DNA of 64,000 nt from Bacteroidia bacterium. Its GTDB lineage: Bacteria; Bacteroidota; Bacteroidia; B-17B0; Aurantibacillaceae. This document shows positions 35,504 to 46,300 of the stretch, piece by piece; position 1 is the first letter of the stretch, and every line of letters begins with the position of its first letter. A model generated the notes under the pieces. It was not told where the DNA came from and did not search any database. It was given only the letters and a program-made list of their open reading frames with translations. The DNA is taken from contig JAIOZA010000003.1 in NCBI GenBank assembly GCA_021740825.1, forward strand, positions 89,085 through 153,084. The letters run 5' to 3'. The translations under genes were made by a program, and so were the position numbers.

Positions 35504-37105
35504 TTAACTATATTTTATAGCGCTATCAAACGTATCTGCGCTGCTTTGCATTAAATCAAACTCCCAACCTTGCGGATAGGGCGCTTCTAATAATGCACCT
35601 TTTAATACATACGGATACATTTCGGCATATGTTTGAATTTGATTAGCACTTACGCGTCTGTATATATGCGAGCGATGTAAATTATCCGGATGCTCAATAC
35701 CGGCTGCCGACATTAATTCTACTGCCGCTTTCACGGTTTCGTGTTGAAAGTTTGCTACCCGTACTTTTTTTAAATTTACATCTAATCCTTTATATAAGTT
35801 TGGGTTTTGTGTGGCCACGCCCGTTGGGCATGTGTTTGTATTACATTCTAATGCTTGTATACAACCTAACGATAGCATCATGGATCTTGCAGCACTACAC
35901 ATATCAGCGCCAAGAGAAAAATTCTTCACTAAATCAAATCCGGTATGAACTTTACCTGAAGCAATTATTTTTATATGTTTTTTTAAACCAAATCCGTTTA
36001 GTGCATCATATACAAATGCTAAACCTTCGCGCAACGGCATACCAACCGAATTACTAAATTCTAATGGAGCGGCACCAGTGCCACCTTCTCCGCCATCCAC
36101 GGTAATAAAATCGGGCATAATTTTAGTTTGAATCATGGCTTTGCAAATGGCAATAAATTGACTTTTTTGCCCAATGCATAATTTAAAACCAATTGGTTTT
36201 CCGCCGCTTAAATCTCTTAGCTGTTTAATAAAACTAAGCAATTCTAAAGGTGTGCTAAATGCTTTGTGGTAAGAAGGAGAAAGAACATCTTTTCCTTTTT
36301 CTACTAAACGTATTTTAGCAATTTCATCGGTAACTTTTGATGCTGGTAAAATGCCGCCATGCCCGGGTTTTGCACCTTGCGATAATTTTATTTCAATCAT
36401 TTTTACATTTGGCAAAACAGCGCGCTCCGCAAAGGCTGCTCCATTAAAAGTGCCATCTTGGTTTCTGCAACCAAAATAGCCTGTTCCAATTTGCCAAATA
36501 ACATCACCCTCAGGCAATAAATGGTAAGGACTTAAACCGCCCTCTCCAGTATTATGTGCAAAGCCACCAAGTTTAGCGCCGCCGTTTAATGCCATTATTG
36601 CATTTTTACTTAACGAACCAAAACTCATAGCCGACACATTAAAAATACTTGCTGCATAAGGTTGCTTGCAATCAGGGCCGCCAACTGTAACTCTTGGGTC
36701 GTGCACACCTTTCTCTAAAGGTAAAGGTGATATAGAATGGTTTAACCATTCGTAGCCTGTTTCATAAACATTTAATTGTGTACCAAAGGGCGTAGAATCT
36801 GTTGCTTTTTTAGAACGTTGATAAATCACATTTCTGCTTAAGCGGTTAAATGGTGCACCATCCGTATCCGATTCAATAAAATACTGATATATTTTTGGAC
36901 GCATCCACTCTGCCCACCAACGCATACGGCCCACCACCGGAAAATTACTGATTAAGCTATGCTTGGTTTGCATCATATCTTTTATTCCTAGCAAACTAAT
37001 AGGAATAATGATAACAAAGGCCCATAAAAAAGCAGGATAAAAAATACTCATCGTGCCAACGCACAAGGTTGAGGCAATACATAGGTAAATAAATGTTTTT
37101 CTCAT
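35504..37105 (-). CDS. Membrane-anchored FMN-binding glutamate synthase-family protein
   Basis: The 533-residue protein has two N-terminal membrane helices (IYLCIASTLCVGTMSIFYPA; AFVIIIPISLLGI). A glutamate synthase alpha-subunit-like FMN barrel follows. Visible motifs are MSFGSLSKNAIMALNGGAKL, GEGGLSPYH, VDGGEGGTGAAP, and the [3Fe-4S] cysteine set CIQALECNTNTCPTGVATQ (C-x5-C-x4-C). It lacks the glutamine amidotransferase domain, and no beta subunit adjoins it. Stand-alone members of this family have no firmly settled reaction. The gene converges on mqo across the repeat array and is divergent from the giant T9SS gene. Confidence 0.88.
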   Translation of the reverse strand: MRKTFIYLCIASTLCVGTMSIFYPAFLWAFVIIIPISLLGIKDMMQTKHSLISNFPVVGRMRWWAEWMRPKIYQYFIESDTDGAPFNRLSRNVIYQRSKKATDSTPFGTQLNVYETGYEWLNHSISPLPLEKGVHDPRVTVGGPDCKQPYAASIFNVSAMSFGSLSKNAIMALNGGAKLGGFAHNTGEGGLSPYHLLPEGDVIWQIGTGYFGCRNQDGTFNGAAFAERAVLPNVKMIEIKLSQGAKPGHGGILPASKVTDEIAKIRLVEKGKDVLSPSYHKAFSTPLELLSFIKQLRDLSGGKPIGFKLCIGQKSQFIAICKAMIQTKIMPDFITVDGGEGGTGAAPLEFSNSVGMPLREGLAFVYDALNGFGLKKHIKIIASGKVHTGFDLVKNFSLGADMCSAARSMMLSLGCIQALECNTNTCPTGVATQNPNLYKGLDVNLKKVRVANFQHETVKAAVELMSAAGIEHPDNLHRSHIYRRVSANQIQTYAEMYPYVLKGALLEAPYPQGWEFDLMQSSADTFDSAIKYS

Positions 37106-37227
37106 GGTGTTTGTTATTTTAAAAATATAAGTAAATGTAATCTTATATTTTTTACTTCAAAAAAACAAATTAAAGTTAGGCTACTAATTTTCTTATCAAA
37201 AAAAATAAGTTATGCTAGTTTTTTTAG

Positions 37228-37318
37228 GTAATTGTGTCATTCACATACAAACTAAGGTCATTCACCCCAAAATATCAAAGCTATTGTTATTTATGGTACT
37301 TTAGTTTTTTAAAATTAA
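37228..37318 (+). promoter_or_regulatory. Conserved regulatory block upstream of the giant T9SS gene (21-bp direct repeat)
   Basis: GTCATTCAC occurs twice, at 37236-37244 and 37257-37265, exactly 21 bases apart; the first copy continues ATACAAA and the second CCCAAAA. ATTGTTATTT (37283-37292) and TTAGTTTTTTAAAA (37301-37314) follow. The ATG lies 65 bases after the second repeat, compared with 63 before mqo. The block is nearly the same as that at 33384-33470. Confidence 0.7.
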
Positions 37319-37330
37319 TGACACATTACC

Positions 37331-40300
37331 ATGATGCATAAAATTTTACCATCAAACATGAAAAATATTTTTACAAAATTACTAGCCGCCTGTAAATTTA
37401 AAACAGCATTTTTTATTTTAGTATTAACCCTAACAAGTAATATTGTTTTTGCTAGTGGTTATACAGGTACAACTGGAATTTCTTTTGATAAATGCACAGG
37501 AAGAGCTATTATGTCTGTGGGCTTGGCTAATGTTTCTTCTGGAGCCGATGATGACTGGTTAAATTATGCTAATATTTTTTATAAAAGCACTAATGGAACT
37601 TGGGTACAAATACTCCAAGTAAGCTCAGGTGGTTCTGAACCTTGTTGTTCAAATGCTAATTGGAATGATACTTATAGCTTTACACAATTTGCTGGATTTA
37701 CTGTCAATAACTCTATCGTTGATTATGCTTACGATATAAATCTTAATACAACGAACAGTGGTAATTATACTTATGTTAATATTTGTTTTAATAAGTTACC
37801 AGATGATATAGAACTTTCTTCTACGGGTTCTTTCAGCTTTAAAGCTAGTGGTCAATGGTCAAATAATTATGATCAAACTAATGCAGATGATGGTTGGGGG
37901 GAAGACATCTCTAGTACCTCATTACAATCAATTACAGGCGTAACCGGTGTTACAGCAACGAATGATGAATGTGGAAAAATTACTGTGAACTGGCCTAGCC
38001 CAAATCAAAGCTGGCAAAATGCTGTTACGTGTGGCAATTATGGAAATTACACTTACGAAGTTTTTTGTAATAATGTTTCAATGGGAACCCCTATAAGTGG
38101 TAACACTTGGAGCGTATCCATAGGTTCAACTATTGGTGGTATTAACTTTACTATTGGCACTCAATATGATTTTAGTATTAAAATTCATTGGAGTCCAGAC
38201 GCTAATACCAAATTTGCTGGTTTAATAGGGCCAATATCAACTAATGTATCAGGAAAATCTAAATCTGCACCTTCAGTGCCAACAGGTATGACTGCAAGTA
38301 AAGATTTATGTAATAGTGAAATTGAAATTAGTTTTACTTACAATGACAACCCTACAGAATTTAAAATTTACCGTGGGCTTAGTTTAAATGGCACTTATAC
38401 TTTTTTGAATAATATTAACGCAAACGATCGTAGTTATAATGATTTAAGTAATATTATTAGAGGAACAAATTATTATTATATCATCAACGCTATAAATGAG
38501 TGTGGTACTTTTTCAGCCAATGCTAAAGCTTATGGTATTTCTCTTGCTGATCCTGTCATAGTCACTAGTGTAACAGCGGTTAGCAATACGGTTGCAAATA
38601 CTGTTGATTTAACTTGGATAGATATCTCTAATAATGAAACTAAATATCAGATAGTAAGAACTGATGATGGTGGTAATACTGTATTAACTGATGTTAATCC
38701 AAATCAAACATCTTATAGCGATGCCTCTGCGGCCGCTTGCCGTTTATATACCTATAAAATAAGAGTTTTTAATGATTGTGTTTTAAGCGGAATAACTTCT
38801 ATAACCTCTGCAACCACTACATTACCTCCTCCTAACTTAGGCAACACCTTTACAAGTACAAAAAAATTAACTGCCTCAAAAGGTTATTTTGGAAACAGAG
38901 TAGAGCTTAGTTGGACTAATAATAACAGTATAAATGTTGATTTATTTAAAATTTACCGTAAGGAATTAAATTCAGCAAACGATTCAGTACAAATTGCATC
39001 CTTACCTGGTGTAAGTGCTTTTTACATTGATAATACCTGCGATGCACGCGTGTTTTATAGATACACCATTGTGGGTATAAAAAATTGTTTAAGTACCGAA
39101 ATTTTAACAAATATATCTTCCGATATTGGCTTTAGAAGTCCTGCCGGCATAGTGAGCGGCCATATTGAATATACAGGCGGCGTAGCAGTGGGTGGCGCAA
39201 AAGTTTTGGTGCAACAAAATGGTGCATTAACTGGTAATTCGTTATACTTTAATGCGGGTTCAAATTTAACCATTACTGATGGTGCAAAATTAGAACCAGG
39301 AAATGAATTACGATTAGAATTTTGGTATAAACCGGTGGCAGTTTTTGGACCGATAGTTAAAAAAACAAATGCCTTTGAATTTAATTATAATGGAACAGAT
39401 TATCAAGCAATAATTTATGCGGGAGGTGCGCCTAAAACTATAACCGTGCCTTCAAATTCGTTAGCGCCTAATCAATGGAGCCATGTGTCGATGGTTTATA
39501 ACGGCAGTGTGTTTAAATTATTCGCTAACGGGGTTTTATCAGGTTCCATAGCTGCTACAGGCTCCATTACGGATAATGCAAATAATTTAGTGCTTGGAAG
39601 CTCGGGTTCTACATTTTTAATGGATGAATTCCGTTTAATTGGAAAAGCTGCTACTGATTCGGTTATATTCGTAGAACAAAACAGAATTTTAAATGGCAAC
39701 GAACCTGATTTTAAATGTAATTTACATTTTGATGAAGGGATGGGCAACTATGCGTATGATGTATCAAAAGTAGTAAACACCTTTAATGCCAATCATGCGG
39801 TTATGTCGGGCTCTGTTGTTGCAAGTTCTGATATTCCAAGCAATGCTCAGTTAGGTTATTTTGGAGTAACGGATGCCTTAGGTAATTATAATGTAACCGG
39901 TATTCGGTATGCTGGCTCAGGCGAAAACTTTAACATTGTTCCTTCGTATGCTACACATTCATTTTCTCCAAACTCCAGAGTGGTTTATGTGGGTGATGCG
40001 TCTTATGTTTACAATAATCAAGATTTTTTAGACAATTCGTCTTTTTCGTTTACCGGCGATTTGTTCTATACCTACCCTGATGGGTCAGTATCTTCTTGCG
40101 CTGTACCAGGCGCTACAGTTAAAATAGATGGTGTGGCAGTGGTGCAATTTGGTGCACAGGTATTAACGGATGCCAATGGAACTTTTTCAATTAGCGTACC
40201 AATTGGCAACCACTATGTGACGGTTGAAAAATATGGTCATACTATGAAAGATGGCCGTTATCCTCCACTCTCAATCGGTGTTACGCATGATTTTCAAGAA

Positions 40301-43300
40301 ATATTGCCACCAGTGCACTTTACCGATAGTACTAAATTAAAAATAGTTGGTCGCGTTGTGGGTGGCACGGTTGAAGCTAACAAAGCTCCTGGCATGGGCC
40401 GTTCTAAAAACAATATTGGAAGTGCTAAAATAATTTTAGCAACATTAAACGATTGTTACAAAGATACTGTAATAACCAATGATTCTACAGGAGAATATGA
40501 GTTTAACGTACCGCCTTTACTTTATGAAATAGAAAATGCTTACGTCATCACTAATTCAGTAATAATAAGTAAAGCCGATTTATCAAATACTATTCCGTTA
40601 ATTGATTTAACCAATGCCTTTTTAAAAACAACCGTTATTGATACTTTATTAGATGCTTTTAACCATTTTGTAAGAGTAGATTCTGTTAAATTTAATAAGC
40701 GTGTTGATTTGATTTATCGTTCCGCACCCAAAATTGACATGACCATGTTAGATGGCTCAAAATTTATTGGAGACGATTCGTTAAAAGTGGGCGCTACAAA
40801 AATAAGCATTAAACCTACCACGGGTAATACCGGAACTTATGGTTGGGGACCACTAAACTGGCCGGTTTTTACACAAAACAAAACCTATAAAGCAAAAATA
40901 ACCGCTAACGAATTATATACAAATTTGGATATTTCACCAACAATTAACGACACTGTGTTATTAAGTGGTAATATTTTAGTAACTAACGCTTTAGTAGATG
41001 GTATTGATCCAAACTCTGCCTTTAGTTTTCAAAATGGGGTTGGTACCTATTCCTTTGTTTGTGGCTCTCCAAATATTGCAGCTAGTTCACCGCCTGATGA
41101 TTTAGATCATACAAAAAAAATTCAGTTATCAGTTTTACCAGATGGTGCAGCCACAGTAACTTGGTCACCAAATATTTCGCCAACATCTCCTACTCCTTAT
41201 TATACTGCTTTAGTAATTGGTAAAACTATTACAGGAACAGGTATCTCCACGCAAGGCCCCGAAAAAGTAGATTTTATTTTACGTGACCCTCCTGGTTCTG
41301 GCAGTTCTTCTAAATGGACGTCAGGATCTACCATCACAAAATCAACCTCATTAAGTAATGGAGATGGAAGCGATAAAGGCCTTTCAGTAGATGTTTTAAT
41401 AGGAACTAAAGCAATAATTGGAGTTGGTTTTGCAACTGAAACAGTAGTCGAAAATTCTCTTAGTGTAGGCTTAAGCACTAATATTAGTTCAAGTTCAGAT
41501 TCATCACTCACCGAGGTGATTACTTCTGCCAATTCAGTAGCAACGCGTGATGATGCTGATAATGTTGGAGCTTCTGCTGATATTTTTATCGGACGTTCTC
41601 GTAATTGGTTAGTGGGTCCAACGGCTAATATTGAGTTAGCAGATGCGCCATGTTCTGAATGCTTTGGGCCTACCTTGACTGTAAATGGAATCAACAAACG
41701 ATTAGCTAGAAAACTTGGGTATGCGGTAGCACCTGATAATGTGCGTACTCGTTTTTCGTATACACAAGAAGAAATTGAAAACACCGTCATTCCTCAGTTA
41801 GAAGCAATAAGAAACAACATATTATTAAATAGTCCTGGTAAGTACTCAACTACTCTTGCACCAACAAATCCAATGTTTGCTTCTAATAACGATGATCCAT
41901 TGTGGGGTACTTCATTAGCTACTTCAACCACACCAGCTGTTTATGATCCAGCGGATAGTACCGGAAGTTCTTATACATTTAGAGGGTATTCTAATTTAGT
42001 AAATAAAGACACTGTGCGGATTTTAAATACGCAAATTGCTTTATGGAAGCAAGCTCTAGCACAAAATGAACGAGAGAAATTAGCCTGCGTCAATAATACT
42101 GGAGGCGTGTTAATTGATAATTTCACCTTGGGTTCTGCTATTGTAAACAACGTATATCAAACCGATAATGAAACAACTGTAACAAGCGACTGGGAATTAC
42201 AAATCAATGAAGATATTGCGGGCCAAATTGGAGGAAGTATTGCGGGCAACGGAGTGCTCGTAAAGCCAAGCCTTTCTTTTCATCAAACCTCAGGAGGTTC
42301 AACTAGCAATAGCACTAACTTAACTAATACCTTCGATTACACCTTAACGGACGGAGATCCGGGCGATATCATGAGTATTGATGTGTATAAATCTCCGGAA
42401 GGAACTGGTAATATATTTATCACACGTGGTGGGCAAACCATGTGCCCGTACGAAGATGCTGTGGTTTGCCATTACTACAATCCGGCCAATCCAAATGGCT
42501 ATATTGGTTCACACACGTATAACGAAGTCGGTTTTGCAACCATTGCGAATGCAACAGCTCAAAGAGAGATACCAAACATTGCTATTACGCCTTCTAATCA
42601 ATTTAACATTCCATCTAATCAAGCAGCGGTTTATCAGTTGGTATTAACTAATCAAAGTCCGTTATCGGTAAATAATAATATTGATTTACAGATTCGGATA
42701 GCTAGTGAAAGTAATCCGAATGGTGCAGTCTTAAAAATTGATGGGCAAAATGCGAATACAATAGTTAATATACCTAGTTTTGGATCTGTAATTAAAACAT
42801 TAACCATTGAGCGTGGACCTATAGAAATAGAGTATGATAGTTTGATGGTTATATTCAGTTCGGCTTGTAGCACAGAGATAGCTGATACAGCTTATGTGAC
42901 GGTACATTTTATTCCAACTTGTACAGAAATTGAAATCTCTGCGCCAACCGATAATTTTATTGTGAATAACTCAAACAATAATATTGCTAATGTGGTAATT
43001 GAAAACTACAACTACAATTATGGAGTTGCTGCCAATACAAATACTGTAACCAATAGTTTACATCCAAATTATGGTTTCGAAAAAATAGGCTATGAAATTA
43101 AGCCAGGCAATTCGAGTAGCTGGTTGGAGATTAAGGATTTTTATAAAGTACCAAATGCTACACAAAGTATTATACCAACAGGCCAAGTTTATACGCAATA
43201 TCAATGGACAGTAACACCAAACAATTATCCGGATGGTGATTACGAAATAAGAGCCGTATCTTATTGCTATAATAAAGACGGAAGTTATGCTACGGTTAAC

Positions 43301-46300
43301 TCTCCAGTATTAGCAGGTGTTATGGATCGTGTAAATCCTGCACCATTTGGCACACCAACACCGGGCGATGGTATCTTAGATCCTAATGATGATATCTCTA
43401 TTCAATTTAACGAACCCATAGATTTAAGTAGTTTATCAACCTTCAACTTTGATATTAGAGGTGTTTTAAATGGCAGCACTATTCGCCATGCCGAAAGTTT
43501 AAACTTTGATGGTGTGGCAGATTATGCTGAGGTAACAGGTGGAGCTAGTTTACAAAAACGCAGCTTTACTGTAGAGTTTTGGGCTAAATTAAATGCGGTA
43601 GGTATTAACCAAACCGTTATAAGCCAAGGAACAGATCCAGTGCAAAAAATGACGATCGGCTTTGATAATACAAACAAATTGATTTTTACATTGGGCAACC
43701 AAACCGCCACATCAACATTTGCAGTTCCAACACCAACCAACTGGCTCCATTATGCCATTGTGTATGATTATGCAAATACGGACGCTATTTTATATGTAAA
43801 TGGAACATTAGCTGGCGCAAATAATAGTTTCTTTATTGACTATACAGGCTCTGGTAAATTGGCTTTTGGTAAAACATTGCCAACTAATACTAATTTCTTA
43901 AATGGTAATTTACAAGAAGTAAGATTATGGAATGAAGCAAGAACAATTACCGAAATAAATATTACCATGAACAAAGTATTGAGCCGCAATCAATCAGGTT
44001 TAATGTATAATTGGAAAATGGATGAGGCAGATGGAGTGGTTTCAAACGATGACATCAGAAGCAGAAATGCCGATATTTATGGAGCCACTTGGCAAGTAAA
44101 TCCAAATGGGTATGCTGCACAATTTGATGGTGTTGATGATAACGTGCAAGTATCTGCCGGTAACATTACCATTACCAAAGAAATGGACTTTACCTTAGAA
44201 TTTTGGTTTAACTCCACACAAAGCGGAGCGGCCACCTTATTTGCAAATGGTAAAGGCGATGGAGTAGGAGCAGATTCGCTAAACGCATGGAACATACAAA
44301 AAGATGCAAGCGGTATGATACATGTGTATCATAAAGGGATAGATTTTGTTGCTACTAACACCAATAACTTTGATGGAAATTGGCATCATTTTGCTTTAAT
44401 CATGAACCGTTCGGGTAATTTATCCTCTTACATAGATGGTAATTTACAAAACTCTGTGCAAGGTTTAGCGTTTAATAATTTATCAGGAGCTTACTTATAT
44501 TTAGGTGCCCGTGGTTATGAAAATGCAAATACAATTAATTATGATAATCATTTTGATGGTAAAATAGATGAGTTTAGATTGTGGAATACTGCCCGCAAAG
44601 CAGAGCAATTAAAACGCGACAAACAAAACAGATTATTAGGAGATGAATACGGTTTGCAAGCATTTTTACCATTTGAGAATTACGCTACAGTGATGGGTAC
44701 ACCATCTTTAACACCTACATTTAATAATCAATCTGTAAATACCTTAACCGTTAATGCGCAAAATGGAGTTGTTACAACAAACCAAACACCAACCATCAAA
44801 TTACCTCGTCCTATTCAGGCAATTAATTATAGTTGGTTATTAAATAACGATAAAATTATTTTAACGCCAACAACAGCGCCCGAGTTATTAGAAAATGTAA
44901 CCTTAGATGTAACAGTAAAAAATGCGTATGACTTGCATGGTAACAAAATGCAATCTCCAAAAACATGGATTGCTTATGTAAATAAAAACCAAGTGAAATG
45001 GCAGGACGACATGTTTGATTTTGAGAAAACGGTTGATAGTGTCATAACCTTTACCGCGCCAATCATCAATACAGGTGGAGCATTAAAAGCATTTACTATT
45101 GATGGTTTACCAAGTTGGATGACAGCTAATATCACGAGTGGTGTTGTTGCTCCAAACAGTGTTCAAAATGTTGTATTTACAATTGCTGCCGGAGGAACCA
45201 TTGGAGATTTTAGTGCAGATGTTAGTGTAACTACTGATTTTAATTATGCGGAGATTTTGCAAATTAATTTAAAAGTAAAAGGAGTAAGTCCAACATGGGT
45301 TGTAAATCCTGCAAACTTCCAATACTCGATGAATATTTTTGGGCAACTAAAAATTGATAATGTAATTGCTACAAACTTAGAAAATAAGATTGCCGCATTT
45401 AGTAATGGCGTTATTTGTGGGGTTGCCAATTTACAATACTTACCAGCTTATGATAGGTATGAAGTGTTCTTAAATGTATATAGCAATTCAATTACAGGAG
45501 ACTCTATTAATTTTAATATTTATGATGCAGCAAGCGGATTAACCTTTGTAAAAGTGACTCCTAATTTAATGTTTGTAGAGAACGACGTAATTGGAACAGT
45601 TACAAACCCTATTACATTTGTAGCTAATACCGAAATTGAAATTAAAATACCATTGAACAATGGCTGGACGTGGTTTTCGTTACCACTGAGTTCAAATAAG
45701 TTAGCAACTAGTAATTTATTGATGAGTAACTTAAATTCAACTACAGGCGATGTTGTATTAAGTAGTTCAAGTTTTGATCAGTATGATTCAGGCTTGAGTT
45801 GGTTAGGAAATATTTCTCAAGGAGCAGGATTTTTTAATAATCAATCTTATAAAATAAAATCAGCTAACACAGATACGCTAGTGCATATTGGAACACGTAT
45901 TTCTCCGGATTCATCCATTGCAACAATTAATGTTCAAGCTGGTTGGAATTGGATTGGTTATGTTTCTACAAAAAACACAAGCATTTCTGAGGCCTTAGGA
46001 AACTATAATGCTGCAACTGGCGATTTAATTAAGAGTCAGTATGAGTTTGCGTATTATGATAACTTAATGGGTTGGACAGGAAGTTTAACGAACATGAAAC
46101 CTGCTATGGGATACATGCTTAAGTCAGCCAGTGCAAGTACATTTAATTATCCTTTATCTACCTACATAGGAAGAATGACTAATCCTCAGAACGTTAGTTC
46201 AAATCAAACACTATTTCCTTTTACTCCTGAGGCATATGATAATACCATGTCGGCTATAGTTACTGGAAACATTTGTAATGAAGCATTAGATCAAGGTAAT

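Noticed and set aside
41200..41790. 196-codon reverse frame inside the giant T9SS gene
   Set aside because: Shadow of a well-supported coding frame; the peptide has no signal, domain or start context.
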